Assembly: GCF_026262505.1 (NCBI RefSeq)
Contig: NC_067205.1
Span: 5,270,001 to 5,334,000 of the forward strand
Length of the DNA: 64,000 nucleotides
Direction of reading: 5' to 3'
From: Trichomonas vaginalis G3
Lineage: Eukaryota > Parabasalia > Trichomonadida > Trichomonadidae
Shown: positions 43,393 to 53,390 of the stretch, in pieces
Position numbering within the stretch: the first letter of the stretch is position 1
How the letters are laid out: each line of letters begins with the position of its first letter
Position numbers and translations under genes: made by a program
Notes under the pieces: model-generated
Told to the model about the DNA's origin: nothing
Databases searched by the model: none
What the model saw: the letters and a program-made list of their open reading frames with translations, nothing else

Positions 43393-44250
43393 ATGTATAG
43401 ACAAATACCTTTATCTGTTGCGTTCAGTAGTGAAAACCCTGACGTCAAAATAAAGGGGAACAGAGTAACGTTTAAGTTTCCAACAGACTGGATTGTGAAC
43501 ATAAATGAAGAGAAGTACATTGGCATAACATCTATGTATATAACACGTGCTTTCAGAAAGGTTGACTTTATACTTCAAGTCGAGATAGAAAATGACGAAC
43601 AGTCTTTAAGCGCCCAAAACATTCACATATACAAATACTTTAAAGACGATACAACATTGTTGCAATGTATGATTTCATTTAATGAGATGTTTGAGAAAAA
43701 GTTCAACATTGAAGTACAAACTTTACAGCCTTTACGTGAGTTTCTTGCACAACTGAAAGAAGAAGGTAGTCAGCCACAACTTATAGACTTTCATTATGAA
43801 TTTAATGAAAATGAAGATGGAACACATGACTGTCAGTTTGTTGTATTCTCACCATTCAATGAAGTCGCTAAAAAGAAAGAAAATCCATTACGTATAAGAT
43901 TTCAAATCTCTGAACCAAGTGATGATTTCAAGAATGTTTTCAATTATGATGCAATGCTTCCGAGGAAAAATGAATTTTCAAAGATTGTAACACCTGGCAT
44001 TTGGGATAGAAAGCAAGCTATTCTTTTCTCTAATATAGCCAAAGGCGTTGAAAATGAGTTCATTGGTCATACAAGAACTTCACCACTTCCTAACCCTAAA
44101 TACTATAAATTAACTGGCTTCAATCGTGAGTTTTGGATAGACATGTTCTCCACTCATGGCCATAAATGTCCAGTGTTCTTACCTCCAGATGGGAAGGACT
44201 GTCTCTACATTGAAGCACAACTCTTAAACTCTACCATCGCAGTATTGTAA
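43393..44250 (+). CDS. E2 part: minor structural protein, 285 residues
   Basis: Whole frame, TTTATTTTTATT 10 bases before the ATG. Key motifs: FKFPTDWIVNINEEKYIGIT, then SMYITRAFRKVDF, and at the end LPPDGKDCLYIEAQ. The protein at 59313-60189 repeats this layout (YPRHW, RSIPAGR, LPKDGKDGLIIE), so they are paralogues. The E1 gene at 15742-16547 is a third member. Probably penton-like or minor capsid proteins. Exact role unknown. Confidence 0.55.
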   Translation: MYRQIPLSVAFSSENPDVKIKGNRVTFKFPTDWIVNINEEKYIGITSMYITRAFRKVDFILQVEIENDEQSLSAQNIHIYKYFKDDTTLLQCMISFNEMFEKKFNIEVQTLQPLREFLAQLKEEGSQPQLIDFHYEFNENEDGTHDCQFVVFSPFNEVAKKKENPLRIRFQISEPSDDFKNVFNYDAMLPRKNEFSKIVTPGIWDRKQAILFSNIAKGVENEFIGHTRTSPLPNPKYYKLTGFNREFWIDMFSTHGHKCPVFLPPDGKDCLYIEAQLLNSTIAVL

Positions 44251-44278
44251 AATCTACGCTAGCTTTATTTTTATCACG

Positions 44279-44447
44279 AATGACCTCATTGCTGACAAAA
44301 ATAAATGACCTCATTCATGACCTCATTGCTGACCTCATTCATGACCTCATTGCTGACCTCATTCATGACCTCATTGCTGACAAAAATAAATGACCTCATT
44401 GCTGACCTCATTCATGACCTCATTGCTGACAAAAATAAATGACCTCA
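44279..44447. repeat. Short tandem array of TGACCTCATT words
   Basis: Units TGACCTCATTGC and TGACCTCATTCA alternate, interrupted by AAAAATAAA, between the 3' ends of two convergent genes. About 13 words in 170 bases. Each contains TCATT, the core of the trichomonad Inr, which may be chance. Similar CTTCACTAATGA words occur in the E2 ends. Confidence 0.75.
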
Positions 44448-44451
44448 GAAC

Positions 44452-47400
44452 TTCAACTTACGAATAAAGCTTGTTTTAGTCGTTATTGAGAAGTTAAACT
44501 TCTCTTCAAAGCAAGGTTGACATGACTTACATAAGTCAAATCCAATCTCTTGACCGTCATAAAGTGCTTTATAAAGTTTCATGACACTGAACTCAGAGTC
44601 TTTGTCAAATTTTCCTTGCGGAACCATTAAACCTTTATCTTCATCATAGAAACACTGAACAGAGTCAGGAAACATTTCATTAGCGGTTAAAGCAATAACA
44701 TCTTGCTTCACGCCTTTCATTCTGCAGTGAAATGCAACTTCATTTAAATCGTTAGTGAGTAAGTCTATGTAAGTCTTCTTTCCACAAAATATTGACTTGT
44801 ATGCTAAACTTTGTTTTCCAGGTGTTATTTCTGCGAAGTCAGAATGAAATTGACCTAATGTTTTACCAATAAGTTCTCTACCGTATCTCTTCTTAAATTC
44901 ATGAGCTAAACGTGGTATGTCTTCATTGTAAATGTGCATCGAATCTGTATCCTGATAAAATGCTTTTAATCCTAAGTCTTCAATCGTGCAAAACACTTCA
45001 TTCATTATTCTCTTCGACATAGACAGAATGTTAACACCAAGTGGACAGAAGTTAAAGTGTCTGCAAATGCTTTTTGTTAGCTTGAAAATAGTTTTTATCT
45101 GAACCATCCAAACCTTCGAACTTCACTATATGGTTGTAGTTTCTGATGGCATATTTATAGCATCTTTGTCATCTACTATGGTTATTTTTGACTCAATAGG
45201 AGATAGAATATTTGCCATAAATACTGTTCAGAATGAGCTTTATATTCTTGCAAAGGATTTCCTTCTTTCTTATACTTTAACCTTAACTCAAACAACTTCT
45301 TTACTTCATCTCTTTTCTAATATCTCTGCCCATCGTAGTAGTATCCTTGCAACACTTCACATTTGACACCTTGATATTTTATAAGGTCTTGTAATGTTAT
45401 ATGGTCAACATACATGAGACAGCAAGTGTTTGAACTTCTGGGAACGTTAAGTTCTGGATTTAGTTCAGGGTCACAAACTATTAAAGGAAAGTGTCTATAT
45501 ATTCCAATCTCTGTTATCTTAATGAGAACAAAGAAGCCAGACATAAACTTTTCACCAATGGGTTCCTTTTGGTCGTCATCGAATAAATGTCTCATGAGAT
45601 ACTCTGTGCTTAACATCTCATCCTTCAATACTTTTGGAATTCCTTCTAAAGTATACAATCTTGCTATAGCGGATGGATATAATGAAACAGCGTCGAAGTC
45701 AGCAATGAGTTTCTTTTCGCTCTTTTGTTTCATGTTATCTGACAACATACATCTTCCACCTTGAATGCATCTCGAAATAAATTCTCTTGGTTTATTTGAG
45801 AGGTCATAAAGATTTCCATTCGGGAAGTATACTCTGTTCTCAAACAATTTGTTAGCAATAGAACAAATACTAACGTAGTCATAAACGTTTAAATCAAACT
45901 CTTTCAATAAGTCATTGCGGAACTTTACAAAACCTTCTCTTAAAATTCTTACATCTTGTTTGCAGTAAAACGTGCTATATTTTTCTAAGTCGAAGTGGTT
46001 TTCATCTATTCTGCAACCTTTGATGGAATCTATGTTCTTCATAAATGTATCTGCATCTTTGACAAACTTACATGCTTCAGAAATGACACCAGTTCTGTTG
46101 TCATTTGCTAACAAAGTACTGCTGTAGTAGTTGTATGGAAATACTTCTTTCGGTCCTGTTTGTAAGTTAAACATAGCAGGAAATAGTTTAAGCTTCTTAT
46201 TTATAACACTGTAAGAGTCTTTTATAATAATTGCCCGTCCTTTATATAAGCCAGTTATTTGCATTGTTCGTGAACCTTTAATGATGGGAGTTCCTTTCAC
46301 TTCTGTCATGTGTCTTAAGATGAAGTTTATATCATAACTGAGGTTATGGAAATATATTAAACTCTTGTCAGGAAGTCGTTCCAAAAATTCTGTTGCACAG
46401 TTCTGACCCCATATGCTTTCACTCACTGAACCATCTTCACTGTCATAACAGATGTTAAAAGCTTTATGAAAGCCATCCGTACTGCACTCAAAGTCAGCAA
46501 AGAAAACGTGCTCAGGAATGAACTTACATTTAGCTTTATTTACTTCTTTTGACTCTGCTTTCTTCTTCAGTTGTACACAATACTTTGGAGCATATGTCAA
46601 ATCTTTAAATGGTGCAAGGTTCTGTTTATATAAGTCAGTCGTATATGTGAAAAGTTCTCCATAAGAAATAGGTTCGAAATATTTGCACTCCCACAATGTT
46701 TTCATAACATCCCATAGCGGTGTAGTTCTATCCATGCGAACTACATATTTGTTCTCTCTCATTGTATATATTTTCATCTGTTTCTCAATGTTCATTCCAC
46801 CACACTCCTTCAAGATTTCTATATAGTTGCGAATGAAATATGTTGTCATTGGAAGTCTTTCATTTAGCATGTAGTGGTCTTCAACAAGAAGTAAGTCAAT
46901 AGTTCGAACAGTTTCACATTCTTTTGGTATGTATCTCTTTATTTCATTATGTCTTGAGTCATTGAAATAACCAATGGTAACATTAAATGCTATACCTGTT
47001 GCGTCAGAAATTTCTTGTACTTTACTTTGAGGAAAGTCTCTAACACGAATGACTTCTCTCATGTGGTCAATAGTTTCTTCATCTACTCCAGCCTGAATGC
47101 AAGCATAAACGAAACAATTGTCTTCTGTCATAAGTGCTGCAGTTCTTTTGTTCAGTTCATTGAAGATTTGGTAGCGTTCAAGATTTATAGGTAATGTGCA
47201 AAGATACTTCCAGAACTGACCGCTTCTCTTCTTATAAAACTTCTTTTCATCAAGGATTTCATTCCAGAAGTCATCTATATCTTGTTTATCTCCTGTTTGT
47301 TTAAGTCTGTTCAATAATCTTTTCTGTCTTTCTGTCAGTGTGCTTTCATCTCTATATGGTCTCTTTTTTGGTTTGCCTTTCTTAACATCTGACATCGTTA

Positions 47401-48262
47401 AGCCTTCATATTCTGTTAAATCATACATCTTTATTTCAGTAAGATTCTTTATGTTTGTCAAGAAGAAGTCATAGTGCATTTCAACAATACCTGCAGCATT
47501 TGCTTCTATCTCTGATATAAAGTTCTCCTTCAAGAGCTGATGTAGTAATGTTCCAATATTATTGAGGTTTAACGTAGAACATTCATACTTTCCACCAAGT
47601 TTATAACATACCATCCATCTTTGTTGGGAGTTTATTTTAATCTTCTCTAAGAGTCTCATGAAAACCTTACCGAAATGTTTGTGTAAATAGTCTCTGTTTG
47701 GTTCATCTAAAGCTTCGATGTTAAAGTCAATGAGTCTATTGCCTGACTTCACATTTCTCTTCCTATTCTCTTCATCTTTCTTTAACCATCTCTCACCTTC
47801 TTTTGGTTTGTCGTCAATGGAACGAATGACATCGTTAGCTTTGCGAACTTGTTCTATAGCACTTTTAAACATCTCTCTTCTCTGTTGTTTCAGTGTGTCG
47901 TCTCTTCTTCTTGTTTCACCAACGTTTGCATTTGTTATGTCAAACATCTCTTGACGAACGTCATGCGAAAGAGCTTTACGAGTATGACCAACGTTTGCAT
48001 TTGTTATGTCAAACATTTCTCTTCTTACTTCATGAGGTATTGAACGTCTATGATATAAGTCAATAGCAACGTCATTTAAAGGAAATGCTCTTGCATTTAT
48101 GAACTCATGAATTCTATCATAAGTTATTTCACCATTGTAGTCTTTAATGAAGTCAGCGAGTGCTTTTTTGTTTGTCGCGTAATGTTTTGCAACATCTATG
48201 TTAGCTTCTGTAAGAAGTTGTTTTATTTCCGAGTGTTCTAACTTAGACAACTTCCGATACAT
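44452..48262 (-). pseudogene. E2 part: protein-primed family B DNA polymerase
   Basis: About 1200 codons from the ATG at 48262. In order: an N-terminal region with two near copies of EMFDITNANVG, exonuclease motifs (FADFECSTDG; YFHNLSYDINFIL; FYCKQDVRIL), and polymerase motifs A (DFDAVSLYPSAIA) and C (YQDTDSMHIY). This is the replicative polymerase of Mavericks, which start DNA synthesis from a protein primer and copy the element from its ends. Motifs needed for both activities are visible. The gene is broken. It is divergent from the gene at 48353. Confidence 0.85.
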
Positions 48263-48352
48263 CTTTAGTAGGAAATAAAAAAATTTCTTAGAAAAAATTA
48301 GATTAGATTTTTTTTAAGTTATTTTTCAAAATAATTTAATATTTTTATTTTA

Positions 48353-48826
48353 ATGAAACACATGCAAGATTGCAAGTTCTTTTCATACAATGCTCTCGCT
48401 ACTGCCATCAAGAATGAGTTCAATGGTGCTTCAAACGTTAATGTTATCTTTAACAAGAAGTTTGTGAAAGAATCTAAGTTTGGTCAGTATGTCAGACCAT
48501 TAGCTATCGTCATTGACCGCAAACGTTATACTTCACAAGAGTTAGCAGTAGTTTTGAAACAAAATGGTTTCTTCGTGAATGTCAAAGATACTCATTATAC
48601 TATTATAAAGAACTCCAACATTGACTTCTTCAGTATTACTATGAATCTTTCCGAACAGAAAGAATATAAGAAGGGTGAAACAAATGTGAAATATTATCCT
48701 TCATCTCTGAAGACAATAACGAACAAAGATGTCATACAAAAGTTCTTACCAAAGGTTGAAGAAGCTTCTATTGACATTGACGAAGGAAGTGAAATGGTTG
48801 AAGAAATTGACCCTGAAGCTATTTAA
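48353..48826 (+). CDS. E2 part: 157-residue protein next to the polymerase
   Basis: Whole frame. ATTTTTATTT lies just before the ATG. Basic alpha/beta protein (VRPLAIVIDRKRYTSQELAV) with an acidic end (EEASIDIDEGSEMVEEIDPE). Acid-tailed small proteins beside a polymerase are often single-strand DNA-binding proteins, but I see no OB-fold motif. Function unknown. Confidence 0.55.
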   Translation: MKHMQDCKFFSYNALATAIKNEFNGASNVNVIFNKKFVKESKFGQYVRPLAIVIDRKRYTSQELAVVLKQNGFFVNVKDTHYTIIKNSNIDFFSITMNLSEQKEYKKGETNVKYYPSSLKTITNKDVIQKFLPKVEEASIDIDEGSEMVEEIDPEAI

Positions 48827-48828
48827 GC

Positions 48829-48895
48829 AAAAATATATTTTTGAATAACTGAAAGTGTCACCACGTCACCATGTGTCACCAGGTTAATTAACTTC
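48829..48895. promoter_or_regulatory. Variant word cluster (GTCACC type)
   Basis: After CAAAAATATATTTTTG come GTGTCACC, ACGTCACC and GTGTCACC in close succession. It follows the stop of 48353-48826 directly and resembles a half module with a changed word. Confidence 0.35.
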
Positions 48896-49046
48896 TTTTA
48901 AAAATGATGACAACATGACATTTTGACAACAGGTACGAAAGAGCGAACAGCATGATGCTTCGTTAATGTTATTGTTAATGCTTACAGTGTCGAACATAAT
49001 TGACGTAGGATTCATGACTTCTTCGTAAATGAGTGTAAATATAGCA

Positions 49047-49108
49047 CAAAAATATATTTTAGGTGAAGAGGTGAGATCTCACCCGTTTTTTCACCTCTTT
49101 TTTCACCT
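49047..49108 (-). promoter_or_regulatory. E2 word module, copy 2
   Basis: Palindrome GGTGAGATCTCACC at 49070-49083 with flanking TTTTTTCACC words. Between convergent genes 48353-48826 and 49139-49852. Confidence 0.8.
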
Positions 49109-49138
49109 CATTCTCTCTTCGTTAATGTTGTCGTGACT

Positions 49139-49852
49139 TCATTCTTCCTCTTTGAAGTTATCGAAATATTCTGTTATCTTTTCTTTCAGTAGCGGTAAGT
49201 CTTCTTTGAATGTAAGTATTGTGCAACCTTTGATGTCATAGTGTGTTTGAGGAAGAGTATTTTTGACAATTTCCTTTATTTGCTCATTCGGTGTCATTGA
49301 AATCGGTAAGTTTTCACGATAGAACCAGTTTCTGTCAGATTTATATATTTGAGCGAGGTCATAAAAGCTCTTGTTGTTTCTTCTGACTAAATGCAACATA
49401 ACCATATCTTTATCTTCTTCTTTCTCCATCTCTTCAGTATATATCATATACTTATAGCTTTTTTCCTTTCCTTTTGGTACTGAACGTGGTATTCTTTTCT
49501 GTATGCTTTTGTCTTTGGATTCAATGACTTCATCTTTTGCTTGAAGTTTCTTTTCCATCTCTCCACGTTCTGCTTTATATAGTTCATCTAACATCATGAA
49601 AATATAACAAGCATAACGAGGTGAAGCCCACATTGCTACAGCATTTACTAAAAGTCTATGAACATAATAACCTTTCAAACCAGGTGCCAAATTCTTGCGA
49701 TTTTCGAATGGAATCTCTTCCCTCGGTTTTCCGAGGGTAGCAAACATATGAGGAAATTCTTCTAAAAGTTCTTTTGTCTGTTGGTTTTCAAACCAATGAT
49801 ATGCTTGCTTTGTAGACTGAAGAGCATTCATTATACTTTGCATTTGGTACAT
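49139..49852 (-). CDS. E2 part: KilA-N-like DNA-binding protein 1
   Basis: 237 residues from the ATG at 49852. GLKGYYVHRLLVNAVAMWAS then PRYACYIFMMLDELY is the C-terminal half of a KilA-N domain. A coiled coil (about 95-120) and an unfamiliar C-terminal domain follow (YKYMIYTEEMEKEEDKDMV; FYDLAQIYKSDRNWFYRE). KilA-N proteins bind DNA in large DNA viruses and phages. The N-terminal half of the domain is not obvious. It could bind the word modules, which is a guess. Confidence 0.65.
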   Translation of the reverse strand: MYQMQSIMNALQSTKQAYHWFENQQTKELLEEFPHMFATLGKPREEIPFENRKNLAPGLKGYYVHRLLVNAVAMWASPRYACYIFMMLDELYKAERGEMEKKLQAKDEVIESKDKSIQKRIPRSVPKGKEKSYKYMIYTEEMEKEEDKDMVMLHLVRRNNKSFYDLAQIYKSDRNWFYRENLPISMTPNEQIKEIVKNTLPQTHYDIKGCTILTFKEDLPLLKEKITEYFDNFKEEE

Positions 49853-49912
49853 GTCGTCTTTGACTGAACGAATGAGACGTAACTGTTTGTTATACTGTAT
49901 GTTATGTCGACA

Positions 49913-49992
49913 GGCTACGTAGCACAGTGGTCTAAGGTGGTGTTATGGAGGGGTCAGGGTCTGTGGTTCGAACCGCGACAGCGCCGTATTTT
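49913..49992 (+). ncRNA. tRNA-like Pol III unit
   Basis: TAGCACAGTGG (49920-49930) fits an A box, GGTTCGAACC (49965-49974) fits a B box, and TTTT follows at 49989-49992. A D-arm can be folded. The acceptor, T and anticodon stems pair poorly and no anticodon with a preceding U can be placed. So it may be a decayed tRNA or a small Pol III RNA with internal promoter. Divergent from the KilA-N gene. Confidence 0.4.
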
Positions 49993-50040
49993 CTTATTTT
50001 CTTTGTTTGTCTTGTTTGTCGTGAATAAAAAGTGCTCTAT

Positions 50041-50103
50041 CTTCCACGGGAATAAATAAAAAATTTACTTTATTTCTTCTTTATTTCTTTGTTCCCGTGG
50101 AAG
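50041..50103. repeat. Hairpin with 12-bp stem
   Basis: CTTCCACGGGAA (50041-50052) pairs with TTCCCGTGGAAG (50092-50103) around an A/T loop of 39 bases. A half copy (CTCGTGGAAG) lies near 50197. Confidence 0.6.
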
Positions 50104-50214
50104 AAGGGTTTTGCTGTTTTTTCACCTGTTTTTTCTCAGCCGAAATCAATGATTTTTTCATTTTTGGAATCCTTAGCGAATGAGGAATCTTTTCTCTCGT
50201 GGAAGCTTTGACCA

Positions 50215-50284
50215 AAAATAATGTTTAGGTGAAGAGGTGAGATCTCACCCGTTTTTTCACCTGTTTTTTCACCTCTTTTTTCAC
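50215..50284 (-). promoter_or_regulatory. E2 word module, copy 3
   Basis: Palindrome at 50236-50249 followed by three TTTTTTCACC words, the last reaching the stop of the gene at 50281. Confidence 0.8.
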
Positions 50285-51221
50285 AAGCGTTTTACATGAA
50301 TTGTACGATGTATATTTGAAATCCTAAACAATTTCGTAGCTTCTATTTCTTCTTTTAGTACATCGAATGTTTTAATCATGCCGAAAGTCTCTTTATATTT
50401 CTTCTTGACGTCAGACAGAAGGAAATCTTCTGCTGTTGGATAGTTTTTGTTCAGAAATGCTAACATGTCCATTTTATCTTCTGCTGGCTTTTCTGCTTCT
50501 TTCTTTAAGTCTGCATAGTCGTTTCGCATACGTTCTATCTCTTTGACTGAGTATTTATATTTTCTTATTCCTGCTTTACATTTTGAACATTGCGGATTCA
50601 TTTTTGCGTTATACATTGAAATTTGACCTGCTAGAACAACTAAGGCGTCAATCGTTTTCTTTAACTCAAAAGCTGCGGGTTTTATTTGTCCGTTCCATAC
50701 TTTACCTCTTCTATCTTTATCTCTTATCTGCCATACACATTCAGCAACTAATGAAACAAAGTTGTCGTATGTCTTAAACTCCTCCGATTTATATATATCA
50801 GAAACATTCTTATATACCATATCGCAATCTTTGTCCAAACTTTATGGTTGCAATGATATCCTAGAAACTCATAGTTAACCTTACGTATGAACTTCTTTAT
50901 TTCTACTGAATCAGTAACTTTAACTTCAATTTCATCGAATTCAGGAATAGTTAGTTTTTGTTGTTGGATTTCAGGCAATTTGGGTAAATGGTCAATAATG
51001 TCCTGCATGTCATAAAGATATTCTTCATTTTCTTCATCCTGTGCGGTACAGTCTAAATTACTTGTTAAAAGTTCTTGCTTTATTCTTTGTATTTCTGTTT
51101 CGAAAGTAAATGAAGAAGGAATGAAGCTTTTCATCTCTACTAACATTGACGTAGGATTCATGACTAACGAGTTTGGTGCTGTTGTTGTTTGAATTGTTGT
51201 TGTGCCGATTGTTGAAATCAT
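50281..51221 (-). pseudogene. E2 part: CxxC protein shared with E1
   Basis: Begins MISTIGTTTIQTTTAPN. Middle part acidic and helical, then NPQCSKCKAGIRKY with a possible zinc site, a coiled coil (EIERMRNDYADLKKEAEKP) and FLNKNYPTAEDFLLSDVKKK. The last half matches the E1 remnant at 23775-24120. A conserved core protein of both elements. Function unknown, DNA-related by context. Broken. Confidence 0.5.
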
Positions 51222-51303
51222 ATCTTTTATACAAAATAAAAAAATAAATAAAAATAAAACTAGCGTTATTTTTCTTTCATAAGGAAATACATGAAAATTC
51301 ACG

Positions 51304-51370
51304 GGGGGTGAAAAAACAGGTGAAAAAACGGGTGAGATCTCACCTCTTCACCTAAACATTATTTTTGGTG
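51304..51370 (+). promoter_or_regulatory. E2 word module, copy 4
   Basis: Three GGTGA words 12 bases apart, palindrome at 51331-51344, inverted CTTCACC, then ATTATTTTTGGTGAA. It lies 3' of the gene at 51396-52061. Confidence 0.85.
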
Positions 51371-51395
51371 AATTCAATAAAAATAAATGGTTCAT

Positions 51396-52061
51396 TTACT
51401 CACAATATTTTTGTACAAAACAACCCCAAGCTTTTAACTTCTTTTCTGCAGCTTCTAATGCTATCTTAGCGAGTTCATATTCTCTAAATTCTCTCTTTAA
51501 ATTTTCTTGTTCCCATTGGTCTAGTTCGTATGGAGAATCTCTATAACCATAACATAACTCACGTTCATGTTCTAATTGTTTTTCGCACATTTTTCCAACT
51601 TCTTCTTCAAACAAAGGTTTAGCATTCTCTACTGTATCTTCGAGTTCTTCTTCATCTAACTTCTCATGAACTTTCTTGTCTATGGAATCCATAATATCTT
51701 TGACATAAAATGCATACTTTACAGAGCACCATTCAGCAACAAAATGAACGAGGTCAGGATGTATGTAAATACCTTTGAATTCATTTATAACACCCTTTGT
51801 AAGCTCATAAAATGCTTGTTTTGAGGTCGAGCCACTTTTGGCTCCACCGTATTCTTTCAACCAAAACTCAAGAATTTCCTGCATTTTAGCACTATTGAGA
51901 AATCTGTTTAAATGGTTTAACTTTCCTGCTTCTCTTGCCATCTTTGTTGCATTAATGTAACCATCCTTGTCTCTACGTAAGACTTCAATACCGTTATAAG
52001 TGCCTTTTGTGAATGTTTCACCATTAGATTTGTTAGTGAATGTTTTTGCTTCGACCGTCAT
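51396..52061 (-). CDS. E2 part: KilA-N DNA-binding protein 2
   Basis: 221 residues from the ATG at 52061. Residues about 20-125 form a full KilA-N domain: EVLRRDKDGYINATKMAREA, LNRFLNSAKMQEILEF, and IYIHPDLVHFVAEWCSVKYA. A coiled coil fills the C-terminal third. It is likely to bind DNA as a regulator of the element. Whole. Confidence 0.8.
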   Translation of the reverse strand: MTVEAKTFTNKSNGETFTKGTYNGIEVLRRDKDGYINATKMAREAGKLNHLNRFLNSAKMQEILEFWLKEYGGAKSGSTSKQAFYELTKGVINEFKGIYIHPDLVHFVAEWCSVKYAFYVKDIMDSIDKKVHEKLDEEELEDTVENAKPLFEEEVGKMCEKQLEHERELCYGYRDSPYELDQWEQENLKREFREYELAKIALEAAEKKLKAWGCFVQKYCE

Positions 52062-52149
52062 TTCTGTCTTTACATACAAAATAAAAAAATAAATAAAAAT
52101 AAAATTAGCGTTATTTTTCTTTCATAAGGAAATACATGAAAATTCATGA

Positions 52150-52214
52150 GGGTGAAAAAACAGGTGAAAAAACGGGTGAGATCTCACCTCTTCACCTAAA
52201 CATTATTTTTGGTG
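52150..52214 (+). promoter_or_regulatory. E2 word module, copy 5
   Basis: Almost the same as copy 4 over 65 bases, including neighbouring AATTCAT. Palindrome at 52175-52188. It lies 3' of the integrase gene. Confidence 0.85.
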
Positions 52215-52285
52215 TAAATTTATGAAAACATTAATAATTCCATGATTGTTCTCATTCATGTCTGATTTACATCTAATGAAAAAGT

Positions 52286-53371
52286 TTAGATGAATTTTCT
52301 TATTCTTTCTGGCATATTTTTGTCTTTCCAATACTCCCGCTCTAATGGTCCCAGATGAGTTGGCTTTGACTCTCTCAAGTTCTTAGATGATATAACATCT
52401 TCAACGCCCCCTTCATATCTTACTTTATAAGTGTCATCGTTTGTGTTATAGCCAAGTATTTCAATAACCACTCCTCGCTTTGCTTCGTCAATGGTTTCAG
52501 CAAGTTTGCCATTACTACTTTCGACTAATTTATGACGAGGGTAAAATGCTATGGAGTCGTCAGCAGCTTTTATAAGATATCCATTACCTTGCGTAGAGTC
52601 TAAGATATAATAATTTCGACTTAACCTTAAACGTTTCTTTGTCAACGGTTTGTCGTCAAGAACTACACGAACTTTTGTACCAGGAATGAGGGTAAATTGT
52701 TTTGAATTTCTGATATTTTGTGTTTGACTTAGTTTCTTTTGTATATACTTTTCTTCTTGTTGTTGTGTCATTGAATTTGGTGTATGTCCTGTTGTAGAAT
52801 GTGTTGAGGAATTATATACTTCGAGAAAATGTTTCATTGTTTCTTCGGTAAAGTCTCGCTCTTGATTTAAATCTCTGAGAGTCCTTATGAAGCGATTAAT
52901 GATACCTAAAATATTATGGTTATGGTCTTCAGTAGTGTAGTGAGTTATGTTATGCTTAATGAGAAATTCTGTGATTTCATTGCTGAGGTATGCACTGTCT
53001 TGGTCTGATGTTAAAGTACTTGGGTTATGTTCTGCTACAAACTTTTGTAAAACTCTTAACACTTCACGAGTTCCTTTGTTCCTCATTGGATATGCATATG
53101 CTTTACGAGTGTTAACATTAATGAAGATGAGGAATGGTTTATGTCCTCCTTTTCTGCTTTGAATGAGAGTGTCAAATTGGTATGCGTCAGGAGTGTTGGA
53201 GTAAATTGGTAAAAAGTAGTCGTAAGGGTTTATTTTTGTTTGATGTACAACATTTTTGTCAAAGAACTTTTTAACTTCAGCTCTGTTAGTAAATCCCCAA
53301 CTCTTTGCTGCTTCATTGAACTTCTTAAATGACCTCCATGGATGTTGTTCGAATACTTCTTTCAAACTCAT
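52286..53371 (-). CDS. E2 part: Maverick integrase
   Basis: 361 residues from the ATG at 53371. rve core with FDTLIQSRKGGHKPFLIFIN, TLTSDQDSAYLSNEIT and the NRFIRTLRDLN helix. The C-terminal 90 residues have a barrel-like part and a chromodomain-like stretch (RGVVIEILGYNTNDDTYKV). It would insert the element into chromatin with a 5-bp stagger, as the CTTAG duplication shows. Leader has TTTATTTTTA before ATG. Confidence 0.8.
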   Translation of the reverse strand: MSLKEVFEQHPWRSFKKFNEAAKSWGFTNRAEVKKFFDKNVVHQTKINPYDYFLPIYSNTPDAYQFDTLIQSRKGGHKPFLIFINVNTRKAYAYPMRNKGTREVLRVLQKFVAEHNPSTLTSDQDSAYLSNEITEFLIKHNITHYTTEDHNHNILGIINRFIRTLRDLNQERDFTEETMKHFLEVYNSSTHSTTGHTPNSMTQQQEEKYIQKKLSQTQNIRNSKQFTLIPGTKVRVVLDDKPLTKKRLRLSRNYYILDSTQGNGYLIKAADDSIAFYPRHKLVESSNGKLAETIDEAKRGVVIEILGYNTNDDTYKVRYEGGVEDVISSKNLRESKPTHLGPLEREYWKDKNMPERIRKFI

Positions 53372-53390
53372 TTATGTAAAAATAAAGAGT

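Noticed and set aside
47718-48043. Plus-strand open stretches over the polymerase
   Set aside because: Shadows of the polymerase frame on the other strand.
49913-49985. Functional tRNA gene
   Set aside because: Acceptor and T stems pair badly and no anticodon loop can be placed. Kept only as a tRNA-like unit.
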